Positions 32,093 to 40,703 of a DNA stretch of 52,501 bases are shown one piece after another; position 1 is the stretch's first letter, and the number at the start of each line of letters is the position of its first letter. The stretch is taken from contig CAYNNQ010000018.1 in assembly GCA_964398785.1 (NCBI GenBank), forward strand, positions 1 to 52,501, given 5' to 3'. This stretch comes from CAYNNQ01 sp964398785 (GTDB taxonomy: Bacteria > Desulfobacterota > Desulfovibrionia > Desulfovibrionales > Desulfonatronovibrionaceae). The notes under the pieces were generated by a model, which worked only from the letters and a program-made list of their open reading frames with translations, was not told where the DNA came from and did not search any database. Position numbers and translations under genes: made by a program.

Positions 32093-33619
32093 TTACCTTC
32101 CTGCGTGCTTGACGCCCAGAATATCCATTTCCACTTCGTTCAGGTTGACCGCTCGAAGTTTTTCCCGATTTCCGCGCAAGCTTTCTATCGAATTGAGTCC
32201 CATGCCTCCCAGCAGTTCCTCTATTTCATGACCCCAGCCGCGAATAAGATTGCATAACTTCTGGGTGGCTATATCCGGATTCTGCCTCTTAGCCAAAGCC
32301 GGAACATTGGTGGCTATTCCCCAGGGACACTTGCCAGTATAGCATTTCTGGCACATGGTACATCCCACTGCCACCAGAGCCGCAGAGCCGATATACACAG
32401 CGTCTGCGCCAAGGGCTATGGCCTTGACCACATCCCCGCTGCACCTAACGCCGCCAGCAGCGACCACCGAAGCATGATTGCGGATCCCTTCGTCCCGAAG
32501 CCGTTGATCCACGGAAGCTACAGCCAGTTCAATGGGAATACCCACATTGTCCCTGGTCATGGTCGGAGCCGCTCCAGTTCCCCCGCGCAATCCGTCAATA
32601 GCGATAATATCCGCCCCTGCCCGGACCACACCCGCGGCTATGGCCGCAGAGTTATGCACTCCGGCAATTTTCACTGAAACCGGGACCTTATATTCCGAGG
32701 CTTCCTTCAGGGCAAAAATCAGCTGGCGCAAGTCCTCAATGGAATAGATATCGTGATGCGGGGCCGGAGACAAAGCGTCGGATCCCTGGGGAATCATCCG
32801 GGTCATGGAAACACCGCTTCCCACTTTTTCTCCGGGCAGGTGTCCGCCTATACCCGGCTTGGCTCCCTGGCCTATCTTGATCTCGATAGCGGTCCCCGCA
32901 TTTAGGTAATCCCTGTCCACTCCGAATCTCCCGGAGGCCACCTGGACAATGGTATTCGCCCCGTATTTGTATAGATCCGGATGCAGACCGCCTTCCCCGG
33001 TATTATACACTATCCCCATCTCCGTGGAAGCACGGGCCATGGCCTGATGTAAATTAAAATTGATGGAACCGTAGGACATGGCGGAAAACATAATGGGATA
33101 ATCCAATCTTACTTGGGGAGCCAAATTCGTTTTCAGCCGAACATTCTTGCCTCGATGTTCTTCAAATTCCAAGCTATCCGGCTTGCAGCCCAGAAAAGTG
33201 CGCAACTCCATGGGCTCGCGAAGAGGATCAATGGAGGGGTTGGTTACCTGACTGGCATCTAGTAACAAATGATCCCAATAAATGGGATAAGGCTGGGGAT
33301 TGCCCATGCCGGAGAGAAGGACCCCGCCTCCGTCTGCCTGCTTGTAGATATTTTTCAGAAATTGTGGCTGCCACAGGGAATTTTCCCTGAACTCGGAATG
33401 ATTGCGTCTGATGGTCAAAGCCCCGGTGGGACAAAAGGCTTCACAGCGATGACAGCCAACGCATTTAGTATTGTCATGACAAACTTTCTGGCGGTTCTCG
33501 TCCCAGTAATGTGCCAAATACGAACACTGCCTTTCGCACAGACGGCAATTAATGCACAGGTCCTCATCCCTTTCGATGACAAAATCGCAATAATTGGCGT
33601 TAATTGGTTTATGCAGCAA
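32093..33619 (-). CDS. gltB: Glutamate synthase, FMN-binding central domain protein (archaeal type)
   Basis: The synthase core: it transfers ammonia to 2-oxoglutarate with electrons from FMN. The 508-residue protein begins with a two-cluster ferredoxin domain (CINCRLCERQC and CVGCHRCEAFCPTGAL) and continues as a TIM-barrel FMN domain (SYGSINFNLHQAMARASTEMG, GQGAKPGIGGHLPGEKVG, VSVKIAGVHNSAAIAAGVVRAGAD, IDGLRGGTGAAPTMTRDNVG). Near the C-terminus CTMCQKCYTGKCPWGI supplies the [3Fe-4S]-type cysteines. The start is TTG at 33619 with GGGAG six bases upstream. It is the first gene of the five-gene cluster. The symbol is by homology to the GltB centre only. Confidence 0.95.
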   Translation of the reverse strand: MLHKPINANYCDFVIERDEDLCINCRLCERQCSYLAHYWDENRQKVCHDNTKCVGCHRCEAFCPTGALTIRRNHSEFRENSLWQPQFLKNIYKQADGGGVLLSGMGNPQPYPIYWDHLLLDASQVTNPSIDPLREPMELRTFLGCKPDSLEFEEHRGKNVRLKTNLAPQVRLDYPIMFSAMSYGSINFNLHQAMARASTEMGIVYNTGEGGLHPDLYKYGANTIVQVASGRFGVDRDYLNAGTAIEIKIGQGAKPGIGGHLPGEKVGSGVSMTRMIPQGSDALSPAPHHDIYSIEDLRQLIFALKEASEYKVPVSVKIAGVHNSAAIAAGVVRAGADIIAIDGLRGGTGAAPTMTRDNVGIPIELAVASVDQRLRDEGIRNHASVVAAGGVRCSGDVVKAIALGADAVYIGSAALVAVGCTMCQKCYTGKCPWGIATNVPALAKRQNPDIATQKLCNLIRGWGHEIEELLGGMGLNSIESLRGNREKLRAVNLNEVEMDILGVKHAGR

Positions 33620-34001
33620 AACACGCTCCCGAATTCATGTTTGATGGTTTTTCGGAAAGGTCCGCAAAAAGTCGATAGTTTTATAAAAAGATGGGCCTGC
33701 GGCAACCGGCAAGAGATAAACGGCCGCCCCATCTCGGTAAATGTAATGCTTGCTGTACGGAAAAGAAAGTTTGATAGATTAAATCAAAACGGATTGTCAA
33801 ATTTGGGAACCCTGCCGAAGGGAATGGGTTTTTTGTATTTCCTCCGGCAGGTCCTTTCCAGCACTCAAGATTATATTCCGAGTGCTGGGCCTGTCATTAA
33901 AAACTTCCAAGAGATCAGACAAAAATAACACGCAGGTAATGACATCGATCCCAAATTTGAAAGTAGTTTTCGGCAGGCATGGAGACAAAAGGAAAAACTC
34001 T
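33620..34001. other. Spacer with family B repeat, upstream of glutamate synthase cluster
   Basis: No gene is supported in these 382 bp between the M48 peptidase gene and the glutamate synthase cluster. The part from 33821 to 33945 is a repeat family B copy. The glutamate synthase promoter should lie between 33620 and about 33800, but I cannot place it with confidence. Confidence 0.6.
33821..33945. repeat. Repeat family B, full copy
   Basis: ggaatgggttttttg to ggtaatgacat, about 125 bp, aligned along its length with 19606-19731. The centre ccagcactc...gagtgctgg forms a perfect 9-bp hairpin. Confidence 0.7.
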
Positions 34002-35414
34002 TCACCAGAATTTTGACCTCTTTTCGTATTTTTTCTTAAAAGTCTCTACTTTCTTCTCCTCCGACTCTCCCTGAGCTAATTTCTGCATTTTTTTCAAGTG
34101 AAAACCTATATTGGACTTTTTATTGGCATACATAAAAGAATAGGCCATTTGCAGATGGGCCTGAAACATGTCCCCCAACTGGCCGTAAGCCTTCCCCAAT
34201 TCCCTGCGGACTTCCGCATCTTCAGGCAGCTTTTCCACTACCTGCTTTAAAAAGGAAATCGCTTCCTTATACTTTTTTTGCTCCTCAAGGACACGGGCAT
34301 AATAAAAAAGGGCTATAACATCCCGAGGAGAAAGAAATACTGCTTTTTGCAAATACTTAGCAGCTTTATCCAGATCTCCATAGGAGTAATAAAAACGCCC
34401 GGCCTCACGCAAGAACAGTGATTCGTCCTCTTTTCCGGTCAATGCCCGGGAAAAAGCCTGTTGCGCCTTCTCTATCCTGTTCTGCCGACTGAGAGCTATC
34501 CCCAACCCCAATTCCTTGAGTCCGCTCGATATCTGTTCATCCCGGAAATAGTGCATTGCCGTTTCCGGATTGCTGTATCTCGCCCGCAATAACATTTGGA
34601 CACGATGCAGGCGTTGGTCATTATAATTTCTGTCACGTATTTTCCGGGGTAAACGTTTGATCCTGTCCTCTAGGTATCCTAGTCTTTCTCCTACAGCGGG
34701 GTGCGTGCTCAAGTAGCTGGGAAACGAACTCCCCCCCAAACGATGGGCCTTTCTTATCTTTTCAAAAACAGAGAGCACTGCCTGCGGTTTATATCCGGCA
34801 TCGACAAGGAAACTTAAACCGACCTGGTCCGCCTGGCGTTCATCCTCCCGGGTATATTTCAAAAGGGCACTCTGGCTTCCAGCCATGGATCCGGCCATAA
34901 GGGCTTGTGAAGCTTCCCCGGAACCGCTGGAACCAACAAAAACACCGGCCAGCACCCCGAGCAGACTCCCCAGGGAAGCCCACTGGGCCCGTTCAATATG
35001 GTGGGCCACATGGCGTTGGGATATGTGCCCTAATTCGTGGGCAATAACCGCGGCCAATTCGGCTTCGTGATCCACTTTCAAAATAAGCCCGGAAAATACA
35101 AACATGTACCCGGCCACAGTGGCGAAAGCATTCATGGAATTATCGTCGATTATATGCGGCTTAATACTGAACGGTTGGGGGGGCATCTCTTTAAATATTT
35201 TCTGGACAACATCCCTTACGTATCCGGTGATTACCGGATCTTCAATAAGCGAAAAACGGGTGCGGATCATCCGGCTGAACTTTTCCCCCAGTTCAGCCTC
35301 TTCCTTTATAGTGAACTCCCCGAACCCCGCTCGGGATTGCAGAGGCAGGGAAACAATAAAAACAAAGATTAAAAGGAAAACAGAATACTTATAAACAACA
35401 CCCGGAAACTTCAT
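34002..35414 (-). CDS. M48-family metalloprotease with TPR repeats (BepA/YfgC-like)
   Basis: Likely a periplasmic zinc protease of outer-membrane protein quality control. The 470-residue protein has a signal peptide (VFLLIFVFIVSLPLQ, cleavage near RAGFG), the zinc motif H126-E127-L-G-H130 (VIAHELGHISQRH) and the third ligand in DERQADQVG near 200. The C-terminal third is a set of TPR-like helices (AFSRALTGKEDESLFLREA, AAKYLQKAVFLSPRDVIAL and EAISFLKQVVEKLPEDAEV). The ribosome-binding site is weak. It ends a run of same-strand genes after rho. Confidence 0.92.
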   Translation of the reverse strand: MKFPGVVYKYSVFLLIFVFIVSLPLQSRAGFGEFTIKEEAELGEKFSRMIRTRFSLIEDPVITGYVRDVVQKIFKEMPPQPFSIKPHIIDDNSMNAFATVAGYMFVFSGLILKVDHEAELAAVIAHELGHISQRHVAHHIERAQWASLGSLLGVLAGVFVGSSGSGEASQALMAGSMAGSQSALLKYTREDERQADQVGLSFLVDAGYKPQAVLSVFEKIRKAHRLGGSSFPSYLSTHPAVGERLGYLEDRIKRLPRKIRDRNYNDQRLHRVQMLLRARYSNPETAMHYFRDEQISSGLKELGLGIALSRQNRIEKAQQAFSRALTGKEDESLFLREAGRFYYSYGDLDKAAKYLQKAVFLSPRDVIALFYYARVLEEQKKYKEAISFLKQVVEKLPEDAEVRRELGKAYGQLGDMFQAHLQMAYSFMYANKKSNIGFHLKKMQKLAQGESEEKKVETFKKKYEKRSKFW

Positions 35415-35436
35415 ATACTTTATGCCGCATATAGGA

Positions 35437-36684
35437 TCATTTGTTCATCATATCCAAGAATTCTTGGTTATTTTTGGTCCCGTGCATTTTTTCCAACAAA
35501 AATTCCATGCTTTCTATATTATTCATGGGGGCAAGGACTTTACGCAGGATCCACATCCTGTTCAAGACGTGTTCGTCTAATAAAAGCTCTTCTTTTCTTG
35601 TCCCGGAGCGATTGATATCCAACGCCGGATAGACTCTTTTGTCCGCAAGATGCCGGTCCAGATAGATCTCCATGTTCCCCGTGCCCTTGAATTCCTCAAA
35701 AATAACCTCATCCATCCGGGAACCGGTATCAATCAAAGCTGTGGCAATTATGGACAGGCTTCCTCCCTCTTCTATGTTCCTGGCGGCTCCGAAAAACCTC
35801 TTGGGGCGCTGCATTGCATTGGCGTCCAAACCGCCGGAGAGAACTCGCCCGGAAGAGGGCAGCACCGCATTAAAGGCTCTGCCTAACCGGGTAACACTAT
35901 CCAATAAAATCACTACATCCTTTTTTCTCTCCACCAGCCTTTTGGCCTTTTCCAAAACCATTTCCGCCACTTGTACGTGGCGTTGAGGGGGTTCGTCAAA
36001 AGTGGAGCTGACCACTTCCGCATCCACGGTCCTTTCCATATCAGTAACTTCTTCCGGACGTTCATCTATAAGAAGGACAATGAGGTAGGACTCGGGATTG
36101 TTAGTGCTAATGGAATTGGCAATAGTCTGCAGGAACATAGTCTTCCCGGTACGCGGCGGAGCGACTATAAGTCCTCGCTGTCCCTTTCCGATAGGGGCCA
36201 ACAGATCGATTATCCGGGCCGAATAGTTTTTATCTCCATTTTCCAGCCGAAAACGGGAATCAGGGTATATTGGGGTTAGATTATCAAAAAGAACAAGGCT
36301 CTTGGAGTGCTCCGGACTCTCATAACCCACTTCTTTTACACGTAAAAGGGCAAAATAGCGCTCTCCCTCTTTCGGAGGGCGGATTTGACCGGAAATCACA
36401 TCCCCGGTCCGCAATCCAAATCTCCTTATCTGAGAAGGGGAGACATAAATATCGTCCGGGCCGGGCATGTAACTGTACATGGGGGAACGTAAAAAACCGA
36501 ATCCATCCGGAAGTATCTCTAGGACTCCTTCCCCGGAAATACTACCGTTCTGGGAAGCACAAGCTTGCAGGATGGCGAATATCAATTCCTGTTTACGCAT
36601 ACTGCTGGGATTCTCAATATTGAACTCTTGGGACAAATCCATAAGCTCATGCATGGATTTACTTTTTAAATCCGTAAGGTTCAT
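35437..36684 (-). CDS. rho: Transcription termination factor Rho
   Basis: Hexameric RNA helicase that ends transcription at Rho-dependent sites. The 415 residues include the N-terminal helical and cold-shock RNA-binding domain (GVLEILPDGFGFLRSP, DDIYVSPSQIRRFGLRTGD), Walker A APPRTGKT near 178, the VLLIDERPEEVTDM Walker B region, and the Q- and R-loop segments (SVTRLGRAFNAVLPSSGRVLSGG). AAGGAG lies eight bases upstream of the ATG. Its 480-bp leader is long (see 36685-37165), as in genes that Rho autoregulates, but no control site was identified. Confidence 0.98.
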   Translation of the reverse strand: MNLTDLKSKSMHELMDLSQEFNIENPSSMRKQELIFAILQACASQNGSISGEGVLEILPDGFGFLRSPMYSYMPGPDDIYVSPSQIRRFGLRTGDVISGQIRPPKEGERYFALLRVKEVGYESPEHSKSLVLFDNLTPIYPDSRFRLENGDKNYSARIIDLLAPIGKGQRGLIVAPPRTGKTMFLQTIANSISTNNPESYLIVLLIDERPEEVTDMERTVDAEVVSSTFDEPPQRHVQVAEMVLEKAKRLVERKKDVVILLDSVTRLGRAFNAVLPSSGRVLSGGLDANAMQRPKRFFGAARNIEEGGSLSIIATALIDTGSRMDEVIFEEFKGTGNMEIYLDRHLADKRVYPALDINRSGTRKEELLLDEHVLNRMWILRKVLAPMNNIESMEFLLEKMHGTKNNQEFLDMMNK

Positions 36685-37165
36685 GCGCTATACTCCTTAG
36701 ACATTTTATTTATACACTTGTAATATAGCAAATTATACACCAGAAAAGAACATTAGAGTAAAAATCCAATGAAGGTACGAATAATAATCGATATATGACT
36801 CACGGGATGATTATTTCGGTATGAGCAAAACAGTTAGTATCAAAAAAATTTTTCCGAACAGGATGGATATATTTTAATTATTCACCACGTTACATTATAA
36901 ACGCAGGCCAGTTATTCCGCGGTTCACTGCGGGTTTTTGGGAATTACTATGAAATATTATCTCCGGCAGGCTGATTTAACAGCAAATATACGACGGTTGG
37001 TGGAATGAACCACTGATTTATCTACTATACAAATATTTTAAGGTATGCAACAAAAAAACATGTAATCCAGGCAAAAGATTTAAACTGGAAATCCGTCTCC
37101 ATATTCAAAAAATTACAGAATAAATTCCCGGTATATATTTTCGGGGAAAGGCTGAGACAATAAAC
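36685..37165. other. Long AT-rich leader between carD and rho
   Basis: About 480 bp with no supported gene. It is AT-rich on both strands. A CCGC..GCGG hairpin followed by five T lies near 36917-36938 on the plus strand; on the minus strand TTCCC..GGGAA just after carD (around 37117-37143) could be a weak terminator. It probably holds the rho promoter and leader. Confidence 0.5.
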
Positions 37166-37729
37166 CTACTCCCCGATTTCCTCCCCCCCATCCTCGACTT
37201 CGTCATCCTCAACTTCTTTGGCTTCCTCCCGGGCGGCAATGATATCTGCAAACAATTCATCCACCTTACCCTTGGACTCATTCTGGGAGATATCCAAAGC
37301 ATAGGCAAGCTCCATGGTTATAAGACTCATGGCCTGTTCCATCAGACGTCTTTCCCCAAAGGACAGTTCCTTATCCTTGCTTATCAAAAAGAGTTCTTTC
37401 AAGACATAAGCTACATCAGTCAACTCCTGGCTTTTGAGCTTCTCGGAGTATTCCCGGTAACGACGATTCCAATTTTGACCGGAATACCCGGTAAAATCAG
37501 ATCTGTCCTGAAGATATTCTATGATTTTCAATCCTTGTTCCCGAGAATATACTGAACGTAGTCCAACATTTTCCGCATTGGATACCGGGACCATGAGAGT
37601 CACGTTATTATTCAAAATACGCACTATATATAATTCGGTTTCCATGCCGCCAATGGACTGTTTCTCGATTCCTTCCACTCTCCCTACACCTTGTGCGGGA
37701 TAGACAACTAATGCTCCAACTGAAAACAC
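37166..37729 (-). CDS. carD: CarD-family transcriptional regulator
   Basis: CarD proteins bind RNA polymerase beta and stabilise promoter complexes. The 187-residue protein begins, from the GTG at 37729, with the N-terminal Tudor-like fold FSVGALVVYPAQGVGRVEGI, then ETELYIVRILNNNVTLMVPV and NAENVGLRSV, and a helical C-terminal domain (LKSQELTDVAYVLKELFLI, FGERRLMEQAMSLITMELA) with an acidic tail. GGAGG lies five bases upstream of the GTG; an in-frame extension to 37831 is not supported. It sits between pth and rho, the same neighbours as elsewhere in this group of bacteria. Confidence 0.93.
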   Translation of the reverse strand: MFSVGALVVYPAQGVGRVEGIEKQSIGGMETELYIVRILNNNVTLMVPVSNAENVGLRSVYSREQGLKIIEYLQDRSDFTGYSGQNWNRRYREYSEKLKSQELTDVAYVLKELFLISKDKELSFGERRLMEQAMSLITMELAYALDISQNESKGKVDELFADIIAAREEAKEVEDDEVEDGGEEIGE

Positions 37730-37870
37730 TTCAACCTCCAAAGCAAAATAATCGCTGGTTACGTAAAACAAATGAAAATATAACTGAAACCGCCCGAATA
37801 GTCTATGGTCCAAAACAAACTTTTGATTCACCTATTCCGGATCAAAATGGAAACTAGAGGTCTCATGCAA

Positions 37871-38056
37871 GTTCTTATCCGGAAATTCTAAATTTCCGGG
37901 TTAAAAAATAACACGTTCCCAATTCGGAAGTAAGATTTTTCCTGTTTAACAAGGAAATTAAGTAATTAGGAGCGAGCCTATCTTAATACGTGACCTAATA
38001 ATTACAAAAATTGACGCAGTTAAAATGGAAAAGGGTCATTTCCGGAGGGAAACTAA
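37871..38056. repeat. Repeat family A, near-complete copy (inverted)
   Basis: gttcttatccggaaattcta to ggagggaaactaac, about 186 bp, the reverse complement of 16608-16798 with the same interior (cctgtttaacaaggaaatta and taattacaaaaattgacgca). It lies in the carD-pth gap. Just outside, 37844-37855 holds another atggaaactag end. Confidence 0.75.
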
Positions 38057-38121
38057 CAAGCGCACCAAAATATATCCTGGCGATATCCTACTGACATTTC
38101 TTCATGAAAGAAAACTATAAC

Positions 38122-38724
38122 TCACGTAGTACGGGAATTTATTTCTTTTTGCGCCTCTAAAAAACCTTGCCTGCAAAACATAAAAAGACCTTCCACGGCC
38201 AAGGCCATAGCTTCCTGAAGGAGTTCTTTTTCCCGGGGAATAAATTTTTGCAGAACATAGGAAGCAGTTTCTCTGCCAGGTGCCGGTCGGCCGATCCCCA
38301 TACGCAAACGGAGAAAATCCCGAAATCCCATCTGCTCCGCAACGGAACGCAGTCCATTGTGTCCGGCAAATCCCCCGCCCTTCTTCATTTTGATTCTCCC
38401 CGGCTCCAGATCCAGCTCATCATGGACTACCAAAAGCTGTTCCGGGGAAAAAAAATGCTTGCGCTTGGCCTCAGCCAGGGCAATCCCGCTTCTATTCATA
38501 TATGTTCCCGGCTTCAAGAGCATAAAAGTCTGCCCTGACTGATGCCAGCGACAAAACCATGCACTCCCCTGGGAAAGGCCGGAACAGTTTTTGACATCCC
38601 AATCCGAATCTCTTTCCAAACGCTGCAAGAAAGCATCCACTACCATATAACCCAGATTATGCCGCGTGTTCAAATACTTTTTTCCCGGATTTCCCAATCC
38701 GAGAATAATACCGTCCAAGTTCAT
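38122..38724 (-). CDS. pth: Peptidyl-tRNA hydrolase
   Basis: Frees tRNA from dropped-off peptidyl-tRNA. The 200-residue protein has LGLGNPGKKYLNTRHNLGYMV with N12 and the catalytic H22, and HDELDLEPGRIKMKKGGGFAGHNGLRS with the catalytic-base aspartate. I chose the ATG at 38724, five bases after GAGG. It follows the L25 gene in the usual prs-ctc-pth order, with the L25 terminator at 38894-38914 between them, and the next downstream gene is carD beyond a family A repeat. Confidence 0.96.
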   Translation of the reverse strand: MNLDGIILGLGNPGKKYLNTRHNLGYMVVDAFLQRLERDSDWDVKNCSGLSQGSAWFCRWHQSGQTFMLLKPGTYMNRSGIALAEAKRKHFFSPEQLLVVHDELDLEPGRIKMKKGGGFAGHNGLRSVAEQMGFRDFLRLRMGIGRPAPGRETASYVLQKFIPREKELLQEAMALAVEGLFMFCRQGFLEAQKEINSRTT

Positions 38725-38834
38725 CAAAACCTCATAAACACCAGAATCATCCGAACTGAATCACAAACATCCATTACAATATACAAGACAAGGCCCTCCG
38801 TGACAGACTAAAAATTCGGCTCTCGGACACAGGG

Positions 38835-38880
38835 TGTGGATTTTTATATTTTCTCCGCCTGATCCTTTCCTTTCGTTCAA
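38835..38880. repeat. Repeat family B, end fragment
   Basis: gtgtggatttttatattttc followed by tccgcctgatcctttcc matches one end of family B (reverse complement of the 19606-19731 right end: gtggacttcttccgcctgat then ccttttgg). It directly precedes, on the plus strand, the terminator of the L25 gene. Confidence 0.5.
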
Positions 38881-38893
38881 CAGACCCAAAATA

Positions 38894-38914
38894 AAAGCCC
38901 CTTACGGGGCTTTT
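38894..38914 (-). terminator. Rho-independent terminator after the L25/Ctc gene
   Basis: AAAAGCCCC, a four-base loop and GGGGCTTTT, followed on the minus strand by ATTTT. The symmetric A and T tracts could act in both directions. Confidence 0.85.
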
Positions 38915-38968
38915 AATGAAATATTTCCTGTTCCGCAAAAATATGCGGACAATTCGGGCTTGTCCTTG

Positions 38969-39613
38969 TTAACTCTCGTCTCCAGTACCTTCTTCACTTT
39001 CTCCCTCTTCACCAATAACTTCTGTCTCTCCTTCCTCGGCTTCCTCTTCTATGGATTGCTCCACATAATAGCTCACGCCAACCAAGGCGAAGTTTTCATC
39101 ATAAAGGGCCTGGACACCTTCAGGGAGTTCGATATCCTCGATATTGATATTTTCGTTCAGATCCAGATGGCTTACATCAATGTTTATCTCAGAGGGGATA
39201 TCGTCCGGGAGACAGGAAACCTCTATGGCATCCCTGTACATTTCCAGCTCCCCAGCGCCGTCGGAAACACTCTCGGGTTCCCCGCTGATCACTATCGGTA
39301 CAGAGATAGTCAGCTCTTTATCCATATCCACCCCGTAAAAATCAGCATGGATATAAAAAGGCTTGACCGGATCAGATTCCACTTCCCAGATCAAAGCGGG
39401 GCGGCGTCTTCCGTCCACTTTTAGATCAACCAGTTCATTTGATCCGGCTTTTTCCCACACCTTGGTAAAAGGGGTGTATCTCACCTTAACCGCCTCATTT
39501 TTGCCCTTGGTATCGTAATACACACCAGGCAGATAACCTTGCTCACGGAGTGCCCGTAGAGCACCCTTGGACCTTTCTGGTCTGGATTCGGCATCCAGGC
39601 TAAATTCTCTCAT
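38969..39613 (-). CDS. rplY: 50S ribosomal protein L25 / general stress protein Ctc
   Basis: 5S rRNA-binding ribosomal protein of the long (Ctc/TL5) form. The 214-residue protein has the N-terminal L25 beta barrel (REFSLDAESRPERSKGALRALREQGYLPGVYY) and the C-terminal beta domain with PIVISGEPESVSDGAGELEM and PSEINIDVSHLDLNENINIEDI, ending in a very acidic tail. I chose the ATG at 39613, eight bases after AAAGGAG; an earlier in-frame start at 39640 is less likely. It lies between prs and pth, as in many bacteria. Confidence 0.95.
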   Translation of the reverse strand: MREFSLDAESRPERSKGALRALREQGYLPGVYYDTKGKNEAVKVRYTPFTKVWEKAGSNELVDLKVDGRRRPALIWEVESDPVKPFYIHADFYGVDMDKELTISVPIVISGEPESVSDGAGELEMYRDAIEVSCLPDDIPSEINIDVSHLDLNENINIEDIELPEGVQALYDENFALVGVSYYVEQSIEEEAEEGETEVIGEEGESEEGTGDES

Positions 39614-39659
39614 CTCATGATCTCCTTTATATTGACCCAAAATTTTCTAATTGCTCATA

Positions 39660-40607
39660 TTACCGGGAAAAAAGTACACTGACCGAAGATTCGGTATGGA
39701 TGTTGTGGATGGCTTTGGCCAATAGACTGCCCACGGAAATAACTTTGAATCTACCCGAGTTGACTGCTTCAGCACTCAAGGGAATGGTATCGGTGACAAT
39801 TACCTCGGAAAACAGGGAATTTTCCAACCTGGAGATAGCAGGCCCGGAAAGAATAGGATGAGTAGCACAGGCAACTACATCCTTGGCTCCTTTTTCCGAA
39901 AGCACTTTGGCCGCTTCGACCATAGTACCAGCAGTGTCGATCATATCATCCAGGACTATGGCGGTTTTGTCCTTGACATCCCCGATAACCCGCATGGCTT
40001 GGGCATTATTGGGCACATCACGTCTTTTGTCCACAATAGCCAAACCGGCTCCCAGCCTTTTGGCATAGGACCTGGCCCTCTCCGTACCGCCGGCATCCGG
40101 GGAAACAATCACTAGCTCGTCCTCAATGCTGCGCATATAATCGAGCAAAACTTCCGCAGCAAAAAGATTATCCACCGGAATATTGAAAAACCCCTGAATC
40201 TGGCCGGCATGCAAATCAACAGTCAAAAGCCGGTCCACTCCGGAAGTAACAATGAAATCAGCCACTAGCTTGGCGCTTATGGGGACACGGGGTACAACCT
40301 TACGGTCCTGCCGGGCATACCCGTAATAGGGGACAACTGCCGTAACCCGACCCACACTGGCCCGTCTCAGGGCATCCAGCATAAGACACAGTTCCATAAG
40401 ATTGTGATTTATCGGGGCACATGTGGGCTGAACCACAAAAACATCGTCCCCCCGGACATTATCCCCGACTTCCACCCGGATCTCGCCATCACTGAAAGTG
40501 CTGACAAGAGTGGGAGAGAGGCAGGTTCCCAGGTGATCGCAAATACGTTGGGCCAAACCCTGATTCGCTGTGCCGGTAATTATTTTTAACTCACCATGTC
40601 TAGCCAT
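39660..40607 (-). CDS. prs: Ribose-phosphate pyrophosphokinase
   Basis: Makes PRPP, used here by nadC and purine synthesis among others. The 315 residues are class I length. Family signatures: NVRGDDVFVVQPTCAPINHNLMELC, YGYARQDRKVVPRVPISAKLVADF, TVDLHAGQIQGFF, and the PRPP-binding loop AIVLDDMIDTAGTMVEAAKVL. It follows the tRNA-Gln gene by 21 bp and ispE by 75 bp, with tRNA-Gln lying between, so ispE, tRNA-Gln and prs are likely one transcript processed by tRNA-cleaving enzymes. Confidence 0.97.
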   Translation of the reverse strand: MARHGELKIITGTANQGLAQRICDHLGTCLSPTLVSTFSDGEIRVEVGDNVRGDDVFVVQPTCAPINHNLMELCLMLDALRRASVGRVTAVVPYYGYARQDRKVVPRVPISAKLVADFIVTSGVDRLLTVDLHAGQIQGFFNIPVDNLFAAEVLLDYMRSIEDELVIVSPDAGGTERARSYAKRLGAGLAIVDKRRDVPNNAQAMRVIGDVKDKTAIVLDDMIDTAGTMVEAAKVLSEKGAKDVVACATHPILSGPAISRLENSLFSEVIVTDTIPLSAEAVNSGRFKVISVGSLLAKAIHNIHTESSVSVLFSR

Positions 40608-40628
40608 TCATTGTGCTCCACAAAAATT

Positions 40629-40703
40629 TGGCTGGGGCGGAAGGATTCGAACCTTCGAATCACGGGACCAAAACCCGTTGCCTTACCTCTTGGCTACGCC
40701 CCA
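40629..40703 (-). tRNA. tRNA-Gln (TTG)
   Basis: Minus-strand cloverleaf: acceptor TGGGGCG/CGCCCCA, anticodon arm ACGGG-TTTTGGT-CCCGT (anticodon TTG), T arm with TTCGAAT, discriminator G and encoded CCA. Its first 21 nt (40683-40703) overlap the last codons and stop of ispE on the same strand. Confidence 0.95.
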
